This document shows, piece after piece, positions 40,173-52,486 of a DNA stretch of 64,000 nt (positions within the stretch are counted from its first letter, which is position 1; each line of letters opens with the position of its first letter). Origin of the DNA: Stenopsyche tienmushanensis (taxonomy: Eukaryota; Arthropoda; Insecta; Trichoptera; Stenopsychidae). The stretch lies in contig WACJ01000075.1 in the NCBI GenBank assembly GCA_008973525.1, positions 310,001 through 374,000 of the forward strand. Reading direction: 5' to 3'. A program made the position numbers and the translations under genes. The notes beneath the pieces are model-generated. The model saw nothing but the letters and a program-made list of their open reading frames with translations. It was not told the DNA's origin and searched no databases.

Positions 40173-41145
40173 CACTCGAACCTCTTTTTGTGCGAATTTT
40201 TTTTGTGCGATTTCGAAGCTATGCGTTTTTTAAAGCAGCTTTTTTTATTCCATAAAAAGTACGTAACGAGATATTTTGGATAAAATAGGAAATAAATCAT
40301 CAACACTGACCGAAGTTTGAAAAAAAAAAATTTGGGACTGTGTAAATCATATTGCATCTGCTATCGCTGAATTACGACCACGCCCTTTATTCTGTTTTAG
40401 ATTTTTGAAAAAAAAAATGATTTCGTATTTTTTCCATTTTTCCAATGTTTCGTCTTTTAAAAATACATTCTCCAGAAGAATTTCCAAAATTCCAAATACT
40501 TACGGAGTTATAGCTATTTTAGTGACACGGCAACTTGGCCGGTCCTTCCATTATGAAATCTTTTAACACGTTTTTCTCGAAAATACTTTTTCATATTCTA
40601 AGTTTTAATTCAATGATTTACATCAAACTGGGTACGAATCTTTTCTATGTAACCCTTTATTTTTCCTAGCAGATTTATGACAACAGTCGACATTTTGTGA
40701 TATTTTTTGCGTTTGGGACTATAGTGACATCTTAGTTAATTATGGATTATATTGTTGGAAATAGAAAATCTACACAGAACAATGGTGACATTGGCACTGG
40801 GTATACTATTTCTTTCGAAGAAGAGAGCGATTTTTAGTCATATCGAAAATCGCAACGGAAATTATTATACAGTGATGATAGTTTGTAATTAAAATAATTA
40901 TTATTTATCTAGTGGCATTTGAGATGCCAGATATCAGGCATCCTTAAAATTTTACCAATGATGCAAGACGTCCTTTAAATGTTACCAAAAATATGATTTT
41001 TTAATTGCCTTATTGTTTTCCTGATTTTCTATTAACTTTTTTTTGTGCGTTTTATGGTATATTTTATATATCTGTTTCAAAGTTATGCGGTTTTAGCTTT
41101 TTTTGTGCAATTTTCCGCGGAACGCATCTACCGCACAAAAAAAGG
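40173..41145 (+). mobile_element. Pogo/Tigger-like non-autonomous element
   Basis: The left end cactcgaacctctttttgtg and the reverse complement of the right end (accTTTTTTTGTGCGGTAGATG) share the ccTnTTTTTGTGCG terminus. Inside the left end is a translated remnant (LKKKIWDCVNHIASAIAELR) shared with the fragment at 13080. The right end (41085..41145) matches the left end of the short element at 50933. The middle (40380..41030) carries no open coding frame. An 11-bp inverted repeat sits just outside the right end (41146..41169). Confidence 0.6.
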
Positions 41146-41169
41146 TCAATCTAAATGTATTTAGATTGA

Positions 41170-42614
41170 TAAATATCACAAGAATACTTTTAAATGTATA
41201 TATCAATTGTTATTGCGTTCTGAAATGATATATTATTTGCAGTTTCCATATATATCAAGATGATTTATGGTATTTAACAACGGAACAACTCCTGCAGTAT
41301 AAAAAAGTTAACTGCTTGCAGCAGATGTATCCTGCTATTTATTGTTTAAAACGAAAAAGCTTAAACAATACCAAAAAACCTATAATAAAATATCACTCTG
41401 TGTAAACTGCACACATTGCAAACAGTGAGAAAATACCGTCCGTTTGTTAAAGTACAAAGGCAATCAATATTGTCTGATACAAATTTACTTGGAATTTCCA
41501 AACAAATATAACCGGGAGATATTGTTTGATTTCAGTAATCAAATATACACTGGCGTGCTTCATACGACTTAAAAATAGTTTCGAATCGTATTTAATTACA
41601 TGCGGCCTATTCGAACGATGAATTGTGTTTCATATTTCAACGTTATATATGGGTTGATATTGCGATGTAAAAATTTACGTACACTATTAAAATTATGCAT
41701 CCAGAGAATGTATTTTTATGCCAGTTTCATGTGTGATAAATTTTGTATTTGACATCCCGAATAATGCTCTGCATGGCTGTCATGATTTGCCCAAAGTGTC
41801 CAATGTCGGTCAAATCCATTTAGATATATTGCATGCAATATTATGAGTATCCTGAACGTTTTTACCAGTAAATAAAAGAGATTTATTGCTCTTTCATTGC
41901 TAATAAATTTAGTATCATTTGTACGCAAGTTATACAAATTTAATATTTGAAATTCAAAACATTGCCTTATTTTATATGGAGGCATACATGTGCTTTTGCT
42001 ATTGCATTTTGCTCTATTCTGGTCCATATCCTTAATGTGGCTTAGTATAAGGATCACAGGTGTCTTTGGAAGGTATAAATACAATCCTTGTAAATTGTTT
42101 TGTTCATTGGGTTTGTTAGACGGTTTGGATTTCCTTAGAACCGCTTAAAATATTAATTTAAAAAGGGTCTCAGGAAAGCCCCGATAGTGGAACTAATTGA
42201 ATGTAATGATGAGCTTAATGCAAATTTTCATAACATCCCTCATAATAACTCGGATATTTCAGCTAATTCTCAAATTGAATTGACATGTTAATTTGATAAA
42301 GAAGACGATTTTGAACCACTTATAAAGAAAATGATTAGAATGATGGAAGACAGCACCGAAAATGAGGATTAATAAATCTTAATTGTCGGAACGGATCTTC
42401 AATTTTAATATGAAATCAAAGACTTTTTCTTTTAGAAAAGTTTTACTATTTAATTTTTTTGTTCAAATTATCCATTCTTTAGCGATATTTATTAGATGAA
42501 TGGACCAAATCCTATTCAAATAAATTGACCCGTAGATAAACTTATGTGGAAGTTTTATACAGAAGGTAGACCACCATAAAAAAAGTTAACTGTGGAGATT
42601 ATTTTTATTTAATC
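41170..42614. other. Mostly unannotated; possible transposase tail at 42165..42372
   Basis: The plus frame near 42165 reads KKGLRKAPIVELIECNDELN and later FDKEDDFEPLIKKMIRMMED before a double stop, with one internal stop. Its acidic, codon-like character could fit the C-terminal tail of a DNA transposase, perhaps of the pogo-like element to its left, but there is no motif to prove it. The 122-codon minus frame at 41716..42084 has no recognised domain. Confidence 0.3.
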
Positions 42615-43165
42615 CCTAAAGGAGTACTATCTCAGGGCCTGGGATCCCCCCTCCACTATTCAGAAAGAGCACTCTTGTACATTGAGCTCGGAGGCAGACA
42701 GAGATAGAGAGAGAGCGTAGCGCAGTTCGGGAGACAGAGACGGAGAGCTTCCCCGCATACATCGCACGATTGTATGGATCGTTAGCCCAAATTTATCGAA
42801 TAATAATGATTTTGATTTCAATTTTGTTATTTGTTTACGCAAAGAAATTACCGAATATTTTGTGCTATCGACAGTGTTTATTTATTTAATTGTTTCCTGC
42901 TCGTCGCTGCTTGTTGAATGAGTCTTTGATCGATTATCATTTCCTTCTAAAGCAGGAGCAAATGAATCGATTTCTTGTGTATTTCATATTTAAAAAATGA
43001 CGTGATCTTGTGTGCTATCAACAGTGTTTATTTACAATTGACTATGGCTCGAATTAAAGATTGTCTTACGCTGTGTAAAGCGATTATGGCATCAACTTCA
43101 TCGATTTCAAATTTGCTCACTCCTCAAAAGGTTAATAAAAATGTTGGAACTCAAAAAGATATCAT
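42615..43165 (+). mobile_element. Dispersed element H, fullest copy
   Basis: Starts near 42622 after GTAC and runs through a GA-rich tract (gacagagatagagagagagc) and two diverged copies of a unit containing tgctatc(g/a)acagtgtttattta (42870..42891 and 43010..43033). A short frame follows (MARIKDCLTLCKAIMAS..., 43044). That frame is partly preserved in the copy at 20870, so it may be a decayed gag-like or leader peptide. No domain was recognised. Class uncertain. Confidence 0.6.
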
Positions 43166-44892
43166 AAAAGACATATTTTAACAACAAAGAATTTTATAAA
43201 TTTAATTTTAAAACCGGGAACAATATTTTATTCGAACGGCGCCACAAATAAAATGTATGACGTAGAATATATTTTTAGAGAGGTTGCAACGCGTAGGGGG
43301 TGATAATTTCACCTACTATAAATGACATGAGGGAATTGCTCTCTTCAAGTTGTTGAGATGAAGTAGAGCTAATGTATCAAAGGAGATAAATTTAATATAC
43401 TCTAACTAAGACTATGTGGTTTTAATTACGTTAAAATAAGCAACCACTATATTTATACAGCAAATGGATCACAGTAAGTTCGTTATCTTTAAATTAAGGC
43501 AAAGGCATCAAAATGATATAATATTTTAATGCTCTGCGAGCAAATTTTATTGTCACACTTCGATGGCATGCATGTATGCGAAAAGCTCACTCAAGAAAAT
43601 TAACAGCATACTTTTACGAGTGTAAAAGGGACTCTGCTCCTGAAAAGTGGAGCAAATTTAGTTCAAATAGGGTCCCTGAAGGAGATATGGGGCAGCAATT
43701 TGTACAGCCTGATGAAAAGGTGAAGGGTGAACGAGAAGGACCGTAGATAAAAACCTTTGGGGAAAAACCAAGACCATTTGCAGAAAATTAATGTAGGCAC
43801 ACACACACAGAAATGCTTCAATCAACGACTTCAATGGATCGCCTAGGATTCCGAACTCATTTTAGATTCGCACATTTCACAAAGAAATAAACATATTTTT
43901 CCCAGGCTATTCGAAGAAAATTTACACCCAAATCGTATTACCCCCAATAATTCATTTTCGCCTCATGAAAAAAAAAACGGTCTCAGCGTATATCTACGTT
44001 TTTTACGTACTGGAGGAAGCGTGATTGATGATGGTCGGTTTATGATTTATTTTATATAGCCTACTACGTAATTGAAATATGAACGAGAGTGTACTCCAAA
44101 ATATGTTTTTGTAGAATAAATGGAAAAATTTTAATAAAACGAAAATAATACACCCTTCCCCAATGATGCATAAAGAGTATTCGAATGAACGATTCGATTC
44201 GCTTCATTTGCGCCCTGATTTGCAGCATTGATTTATTATATTCAAACTTTAAATTTGAACTATGATCGTTCATATAATTTATTGCTTACATTCAGCGCAT
44301 TCGGCTGTTTTATATATTTTTTTTATCCAAACGTGAAAACAAATTAGTTTGGGAACACAAAAGGAAGAAGTTATTTCCCCAGTTGTAAGCCATATAAATT
44401 ATGGCACTATAAATGTGTAATTATACACTACACATGGGAATTTCCGAAAATTGCCCTTTAGCTTTGACATTTGTCAACGAAATAATAAAAGTCATTAAAT
44501 GGAGGAAAAGTCGTAATTGTATCATATATATTATGATATATGCGCTTAATTTGACCATCAATTGGCACATTAATACCAGGGCCGTAACAAGATGGTGGCA
44601 AAGCAGGTGCCCGCCATGGGCGCAATTGGGCTTGGGGCACAAAACATAGAATACAGACCCGGTCTAGAGTTGCACATGGTGTTTATATTTCTTGATCATT
44701 CTACTTAAGACGAATCTTCATTCATTTTTACAATATATATTAAGTTGTCTAATCCCTCTTTTCATTGTTATCGTTCAAACATTCAAACATGCCGGCATAA
44801 GTATGCAATAAAATAGAGAGAGAAATATTTTCAACCTATTATAAAATTTAAACAACCCATCCGATTAATTTTATTTGGACAACTTCGCTTCG
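43166..44892. other. Unannotated DNA
   Basis: No gene. At 44575..44645 lies a GC-rich string (ccgccatgggcgcaattggg) reminiscent of dispersed repeat ends, without an identifiable partner. The stretch 43560..43800 is non-repetitive. Confidence 0.35.
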
Positions 44893-45056
44893 TAATGAGA
44901 GTTCGTAATCGTTCTATAGACGTATTTAAGTGTGGCGTCCGATCGCGAGGCGCTTATTCGTCATATCAGCGGTCCGAAAAGCGGACCGGTTGGACACGCA
45001 AACCTTGTGGCCACTCCGTTCTCTTGTGAGGCTTTTTGTGGCACTTTCTATGATCT
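44893..45056 (+). repeat. Dispersed repeat with hairpin, copy 2
   Basis: Second copy of the repeat at 218..380. Here the stem-loop (44970..44988) is perfect, with 7-bp arms CGGTCCG and CGGACCG around AAAAG. The open frames on both strands across this stretch are explained by its higher GC and are not treated as genes. Confidence 0.6.
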
Positions 45057-47524
45057 GTTGTAACATCATTATGACGTTGATTTTGTTCCATTGTGAGCAA
45101 ACGCGGCCCCCATTCTGCGCATAGCTTTCTCATGTCCAAATTTTCAACCAATATGCGATGTACAGCATTTTTTTGAAAGGCGTACCGTGTCTGCTAGCAT
45201 GCGCACTTACAGTCAACGGTCATCCAATACCATTTTGTGGATTTTGGGTGGGAACGCTTTAAAAACTTTTTGAATATGATAAATACAGTATTAACGTAAG
45301 TTTTTGGATTCTTATAAAAAAACGGTTTTATTGTTATCAGTTTTTCAAAATTAGATTATAGGTATTAGCTCATAAATCCTTTTCTACCAAAAAGCTCCTC
45401 TTCGAACCCTAATTTAACCACATGTGGGAGACAGCAGAAAACAACCACATTAATATAATCTATCCCTTGAAGAGTCTCCTATGGAGATAGTTACGTCCGA
45501 AAACGGATGTGGAATGCTGTAGAGAAAATATACAAAATTAATTTGGCTTAATCTGTGTATCTTCTGTATTTAATATTAGTAAAGATGATAATATCTAGAG
45601 CCATAATATATTTAATATCTCTAATAAGAATAATATTTTTTAACGATTGACTAAAATATATTAATACGTTATGCTGATTAAAATTTAATTGCATCAATTT
45701 TATGTCGTTTGTGCTTCCGTGAGAACGTTCAATATAATACATTATCCTGAAACACACAAGCATTATTTTTGTAAATAAATACGAATATTATGGGATTTTT
45801 TAAATTAAATTATAAAACGAAACACAGATATGGAGCTTTAAGAAAATTATTTCGTATAAAATAATTGCTTATTTGAGCGTTATACACAGACACAATAAAA
45901 ACTACATAGAAAAACTTCTATGGATTGCGCTAACGCTTAAATATAAAGCAAAAACAATCATTGATTATTTAAATGGGTTCTATATATAAAAATAAAAATT
46001 GAAACGGCTGTGGACTGTTCATGTAGAAAATTAAAAGGATGAAAGATAGACGAAAGCTGTCATGCCATATCCAATATCAAAAATATATAATAAATATTTG
46101 GATCTGATTAAAAACAATCCTTGGGGTGGAAAATACATAATTAAATGAACGCAAGGCTCGATATTACTTAATTTATGCGATGAATTTTGAATTATTTTAA
46201 GTATATATATATATATATATACGTAAATACAATTTTTTTAAGATTTGTATAGTTTTTTTGCACTTTAAAATTTACATTTTTATCCCCATTTAAGGGATTT
46301 TTATCGCCGCGCTGAAAAAAATATATATGGCAAAGTAATAGTGGCAGATGTGCCAAACGGCTCTTTACGGTATTGTGAGAAATCACCTGCCCATTGTAAA
46401 ATATGCCCTTTGTGCATTTTTCTGAAACGAAAGACTCATAAAAAGGATCCCGAGAAAGAAATATGCTAGTTTTCGCGTAGAATGAGGTGGAAAAACTTTC
46501 ATGAAAACGCCTGAAATTGCTAAAGATAAGAAATATTGAATTTAATAACTAACTCGCATACTTTATTAGCCGCCGTAGCATTCGGGGGTGGTGCGAAAAA
46601 GCTAATATTGTCGATCTTTGGGAAATTAAATTTTTGTGTACCGATCTGACGATTGAAGGATGGGCGATGTTACTTTTGCGTAATATTTGAATAAATTTTG
46701 AGACTTGATTGATTGGTCAATTTTTTTATGTTGGCTAATTTGGTTCCCGTTTTTTGAACTCCAAAAACAATTTCTGATTTTTATACTGTATTCACCCTTT
46801 GAGTAAAAGTTTTTAAAGTTGTTAATCGTTTTTAAATGGATTTAAAAAAATATGGAATCAACTTAATCGTAATAGTTCAAACGTGAACCGATAATTAAGT
46901 TCTGCTTCTATGTTCAAGTTTTATCATCTATTTATAAAACGTATGCCTGTTCTTCTAAAAACTTACAAATTTAAAGCAATTTTGCAAATAGTTAACTATT
47001 AATACAACTAATTTTTCAATCCCATCGGACATAAATCAACCGAAATTTTTTACACATGGACACCATTGAAGCTAATATTTACTTTTGTATATTCTATACT
47101 AAAAGTATTCCAACCCATATTTTCAAGGTCAAAATACAAGGGTAGTTTTACCTACAACTTCCGTAATTATCGTACAACCTTATATATATTTTTTGCTCAA
47201 AATCAATTACTTTTTTATGTAGCTTTTCGAATAGATTGGAACGAACTCGTTTCAGTTTCTTGTCGAATTTCAACATATTTTTTTGTTCGCAATCAATACG
47301 CTAAAATATTGAGAGAAACCATTTGAATGTGGTACGCATAGAAACGAAGTATTGACAAAACAACGATCTTTCATGTCGTTCCATCGAATTTATATTGCTT
47401 TTTTATTCAAAATAACCATTTTTCGAGCAAAACTACTCTCGCCGTCACATAAATCAAATTTGTGGGAAACCATATAATACTGTACATAAAGAGCGTTCAA
47501 CCGATTCCGGGTCTAAAATTATTT
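45057..47524. other. Unannotated AT-rich DNA
   Basis: Nothing supportable except the (TA)n run at 46202. Confidence 0.5.
46202..46221. repeat. (TA)n microsatellite
   Basis: Ten TA units in otherwise unremarkable AT-rich DNA. Confidence 0.8.
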
Positions 47525-47528
47525 TTAA

Positions 47529-47881
47529 CACATTCCCGCCGGGCTACATATAGCATTGTCTTTTCGTCTGATGCGCCAAGGCGTTTTTGCGAAATTTGTA
47601 AAATAATATTTAATATGAGAAAAAATGCTTCAACTTTTTAACTAGTAAGTAGTTTCTATAAAAAATTAAAAGAAAATGCTTAAAAATTTACACATATACA
47701 AATACAGCAGTAGTTTTTAAATTTTAGTAAGCATACCAGCATGATAAAAATATTTTATAATTTGTAGAATATAATGATTAAACCTATTGAAATAGATAAA
47801 TTTATCACCTTAAAATCCTTTTTTTAAGCCAATGAATCATTTGGTTAAAGACGCACATATGCCTTATCCGACAGGAATGTG
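47529..47881. mobile_element. piggyBac-type MITE
   Basis: 353 bp with TTAA on both sides (47525..47528 and 47882..47885). Ends are CACATTCCCGCCGG at the left and CACATTCCTGTCGG as the reverse complement of the right. TTAA duplications are the hallmark of piggyBac. The ends differ from those of the 28683/48060 family, so this is a separate family. The interior is AT-rich and non-coding. Confidence 0.75.
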
Positions 47882-48059
47882 TTAATATATCAACACTATT
47901 AATATATCATTGATTAACGTTCAGAGCAATCAATTATTATACAAACAAATCATCTTAGGACAACGATACTATGCGTTCTATGTGAGAGCACACAATTTAT
48001 ATATTGTCTACATCATTATAATTTCAGCATATGCGTTTGAAAGAAAGATATATGATTAA

Positions 48060-48646
48060 CCTGTTAAGTGGGCGGGACGTATATATACGTCCAACGTAAA
48101 CTGCATCGAAATCGGTTAGGACGTATATATACGTCCTCGAAATAAATGTTGACTTCTAAAGTTTTGTTTAACGATTCTGACATGAATTTAAGATAGGTAG
48201 CAAATTGGTTGCCCTTCGCTATTGTGTTGGAGTACTTATACTTAGTAAACGGTGACTAGTAGCATAAGGTAAGATTCAAAGGCAAACTTATAGTTTTAAA
48301 ATGGAAGGACAAAAAGATCGTATTGATGCTCAGTTCAGACAACATAGTAAAAAGCCAACCTATGCCATCAAAAAACAGCATTGCACCTAAACCCTCACGC
48401 TTAGTTGAAAGGCATTTTCAAAGAACAAATAACAGGGAACTAAAACAAGGAATGTCGAGTTTATTATATTTTATTTGTTTAAACTCTATGTTTCCATTTT
48501 CATTGTTGTGTTGTATTTGTTAACTTCTCTATATGTTTAATTGTTTTTTTTTATAAATTCTAAGCATCGTTAAAAAAATATGAATTCACGCCAGGTGGGC
48601 AGGACGTATATATACGTCCTAACGAAAATGTGCACGCCCACTATAT
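48060..48646 (+). mobile_element. piggyBac-type element, internally deleted, copy 2
   Basis: TTAA at 48056..48059, then CCTGTTAAGTGGGCGGGACG. Palindromes lie at 48075..48092, 48119..48136 and 48602..48619. The frame from about 48320 carries the same transposase C-terminal remnant (PSKNSIAPKPSRLVERHFQRT). The cysteine-rich tail is shortened relative to copy 1. A solo LTR copy lies immediately to the right and may have removed the right end. The same internal deletion in both copies points to amplification after the deletion. Confidence 0.8.
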
Positions 48647-48669
48647 TTTGCGTTATTGAAAAGGAATTT

Positions 48670-49030
48670 CCCCACTTCCCAAGCAGCTCCCTGCTCCCAT
48701 TAGCTCGTCAAGGTCTGTTCTTCTTTCGTGTCATGATGTAGCCGGACGGATAGATGAGGGGCGGATGGGCGTTGGACAGAAATACTCTTCTTTAGATAAC
48801 TCTTTATTCAACACGAGAGAGAGAGACCAGGCTGCGGGAAGGACGTCCTCCCACAGCCAAGGCTAATCGACGATTCTCCCCACTCCCACCACCCAACCGG
48901 CAATAGTACACGCATAAGAAGCGATCGGTCGGTAATGCAGGCGCAATGTGTCCACAACGCCACTGGAGGATGGTGCTGTTAAAATAACACATTGCGTCTA
49001 AAGAGAGACATAATGAATCGCCCACGCTTA
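48670..49030 (-). mobile_element. Solo LTR, copy 3, degraded and inverted
   Basis: The reverse complement matches the two solo LTRs: gcgtgggcgatt near 49027, the gcgatcggtcggtaatg block, the aggacgtcc/cgcagcc block, ctctctctcgtgttgaataaagag, and ggagcagggag near 48690. About 70 bp near the 5' end are deleted and the last part is missing, so no target duplication can be given. It abuts the piggyBac derivative at 48060..48646. Confidence 0.75.
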
Positions 49031-49169
49031 TTCATGCTTTAAAATATTATTGATGATTATAATGCACCACTCAATAACTTCGTGGGATATTTTTTCGCTT
49101 TAAACTTTTTTATTCTTCGTTTGGAGTAGATTTTCTCAATCTCTTCAAAAAATAATCCTACGAACTTAG

Positions 49170-49206
49170 TAACACGTTAACAGCGGGACACGAGAATTCT
49201 CGTGTA
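49170..49206. repeat. piggyBac-like terminus with 18-bp palindrome
   Basis: CACGTTAACAGCGGGACACG followed by the rest of a perfect palindrome (ACACGAGAATTCTCGTGT, 49188..49205). The layout (C..GTTAA.., then GCGGGAC, then an 18-bp palindrome) parallels the left end of the 48060 element, but the palindrome sequence is different. No opposite end was found in the window. Confidence 0.4.
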
Positions 49207-50930
49207 CCTTGGAACACGAGAAAATTCGTTCACAAAATTTACTTATTTGCTAAAATGTATAATTTTTGATATATATATAACAAATAAATGTTAAATGAAG
49301 ACCGTCTCACATGTTTTTTTTTCCTTCAAAGAAATATCGAATCTTGAGACATGTTTTTCGAATTCGACACGGTGACATTTTTTTTCACACACGACATACA
49401 TCTTATTCGTTCTGAAATTGAATATTGGTTTAGTTTTACATGAACCACCGTGACTTTCTTTTCTATAATTTAATACAATAATTTAAGCTTTAATTTGTAT
49501 TATAAGATTATTTTAAGAACATAAGAATTAATAAGTGTTTTAAGAGAGTAAATATTTTTCTGTATTTGGATGCCTATGGGTGTAATCTGCAGATATACAA
49601 ATTTAAAAATACGATTCTAAGTTAACAATGGCTTTTTTGAGAAATATTAATTTTATAAGGATTATTATAAATTTCATCATTAATTTGCGGTTAATGAAAA
49701 AAAAGTTGGGTCTTATTTGCATTTGACCAGCAAGTAATGAAGAAAATATAGATCATATATTAAGATGTTAAATCAGAAAGATATACTAATGTACATATAT
49801 GATACAAGCATTTTTCCATGAATTTCGTGTAAATGGTTTTTTTTAACTATTAATATAATTTTATATCGATTTTTAAGAAGAACCAGCTGATAAAGATGTT
49901 TCTATGTGAAAATCAGTACTTGAAGAAAGCGGAGAATAATCGCGGACGCACTTGCGATATGATACATTATGCATGCGCTGGCATTCATTCAGCACCGGTT
50001 CCGAATCATCAAATAATGAATGGCACCAGAAAGTCTATAAAAGCCGACTTTTATTTACCACATTTGCTTCGCGAAGACATAAAAGACATTCCTTATTCAA
50101 GAATATATGTTAACTCGGAGCGAGCACTCACTCTTTTTCGTAAATAATAAAAATGCGAACATCAAAATGTGGAGAGACCGCTTCGCCAATGACATCTATA
50201 CCACTCATGTCTCTTTATTACATCCCTACAATTTTACACCATGAGATATGGTAAATATTTGAGCAAAAGGTAGGCGCAAAGAGGTTAATATCAACGTCTT
50301 ATTATGTTCTGTAGGAATAATCAGAAGTATTCGGAGGAATTCGATCGCGTTGTCTCCTTTGGAGTATACGATTTAAAGGCTTCAAGCAAATCTTCGACCT
50401 TAATAAAGGCCTTATTCCGTTTGCCGGTATTTCTAATTTTATGACTGGCAAATAAGGATATCCTTTATGTGCCAAAGGAAGCGAATCCGACCCAATTTCG
50501 TAAAACTATTCTGTCATCCACAATAAAAGCAAATCTGCATAGTATGTTTTGAAATCAAGCCCTTTGCGCTCATCTTAATTCAGTTTTATACCATTATTAA
50601 TATTAAATGATATTATACTGTATTAACGACCTCAATTATTGGCAGATATGGAAATTAATTTGGAAAGAATAACATTAAATATCGATTTGTTTTGCTATTG
50701 TAATAACTATCTAAATATTGATGGTTATAAACGTTTTAATCATAAATTCAAAGAACATTATTATATCAATTGATTGAGTTCATAATTTTGTTTTTATAAA
50801 CGTGGTATAAATACGCTACTATAAAAGGTAGCCATTATATGTACGCGAAATAGATAGTTGATGCGGGCCGTGGGTGATGTTTAAGTAAACATACATTGTG
50901 TGGCAGGTTCACTTTTATTATCTTAGCAAA
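49207..50930. other. Unannotated DNA
   Basis: An 83-codon plus frame at 49896..50147 has somewhat balanced codon use (RGRTCDMIHYACAGIHSAP) but no recognisable domain or clear splice context. Kept as unassigned. Confidence 0.35.
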
Positions 50931-50932
50931 TA

Positions 50933-51070
50933 CACTCAAACCTATTTTTGTGCGGTAGATGCGTTCCACGGAAAATCACACAAAAAAAGCTATGACTTAT
51001 ATAGAAAAAGTGAAGATGCTTTCCATGGATTTTAAAAACCGCATAACTTCGAAATCGCACAAAAAGAGGA
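50933..51070. mobile_element. Pogo/Tigger-like MITE (deletion derivative)
   Basis: About 138 bp. The left end, TA then cactcaaacctatttttgtgc and ggtagatgcgttccacgg, equals the reverse complement of the right end of the 40173 element. The right end (cttcgaaatcgcacaaaaagagg) equals the reverse complement of its left end. It is therefore a near-minimal derivative with the whole interior removed. Confidence 0.7.
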
Positions 51071-51945
51071 TACCAAATATTTTTCTATAGTAAATATTTA
51101 AATACTATACATGAGCAGTATATACATAATATACACCCACATTTTCATCTTTGGCATTATTAAAACTTTTGACGAATATTCTTATTTTCATCCCACTTTA
51201 TATATTGGATGTTCTTTTTTTGGGTACTCAAATGAAGTTGGTAGGAGAGCAATAAAGCAAATGTATCGTCTGTCTTACGCAAGAAGGTTCACGTGCAGAG
51301 CTGATGTATATTGTGGATTTTGCACGTTAGTAAATTAAAATGATTATATGTTTGTGTGATTCTCAATCGGAGGCATCCGTACCACGAACGGTCAGTTATG
51401 AATCATTCGCTAATAGCTGGAAGTAATCACCATCGTAATAATATACGTTGACAGGTAACGTGAGCAATTTTCGCATAATTCATAGCAATCCTGAATTTGT
51501 GAAAACTGTATTTTTGTCCGAAATCAAATTTTGTTCGGATCCGATCCACTTAGCGTTTGTGATATATGCAAATCGATGTGATGATATTTATAGCAATAAA
51601 AAGCTTTTAAGCATAGCTTCAGATTCATTTTTGCAGTTGAAAATTTTGCAAAAGTTTAACGTATTTTTTTGTAGATTAAGTAAGCGAGAAAAGCGGTGAA
51701 AATGAACTTAAAATAAGCGCAGTCTTTGTGTTAGAAAGTTAATAAAATCTTATTACCCGAGACTTGTGCGAGCGATTTTTCTGTTTTTGAGACTTCGCCA
51801 TAGCTTAATGAGATTTTTTTCTAAAATCTTTGGTGTATGTTTGGATTTCAAAACTTTATACTGTCATAAAATAGCATTCCAATGTACCATAAAATAAATA
51901 CAACCATAAAAATCTAATCAATGTTTATATATCACAGGGTGAATA

Positions 51946-52484
51946 TTAGATTGAGTCATAAATAATTGCCGATTTTTTCAAACATTTATTTAGCTTTAAC
52001 AAAATAACAAATCAAGATACCGGCATATGGATGATTTTGGCGTATTTTGCTTTCCTGATATTTTTCTTTTAGACTGACGTAAATTTTGCTCCAATAACAC
52101 CTTTAAAACGTGTTCATCAAAGTCGGAAAGGCGACCCGCCCTTTGTTCATCTTTCAGGGTCTCATCTCCCAATCATCCATTTTTTACTGTTCGTTCAATC
52201 ATTATTTCTTCATTAAATATATCGCATATTTTTTTAGCCGTAGCTGTATTACTGTTGTCTTGTTTAAAATACCAAAGCATTATATGACGAAAATGAACTT
52301 TTTGATTTTCCATTTTACAGGTAAAAAAATACTATAACATAATATGTGACACTATTAACTGTTATCAAAAGACTGATAGGACTAATGATACCCTATACTA
52401 ACCAATACTGATGACTCATCAAGGGTAAAACTGAATAATTATAGCGGATTTTTTTCGCCGGCAACTATTTATGACTCAACCTGA
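51946..52484 (-). mobile_element. Mariner deletion derivative, copy B
   Basis: 539 bp flanked by TA (51944..51945 and 52485..52486), same ends as the 39305 copy. The minus frame reads KVHFRHIMLWYFKQDNSNTATAKKI..., then a stop where the conserved Trp is expected in the RTVKNGW position, then DEQRAGRLSDFDEHVLKVLL. This is the helix-turn-helix region plus the linker of a mariner transposase, with the catalytic core deleted. Both copies share the same deletion, so they descend from one deleted master. Confidence 0.85.
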
Positions 52485-52486
52485 TA

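Noticed and set aside
41716..42084. 122-codon minus frame
   Set aside because: AT-driven composition, no domain, no splice context.
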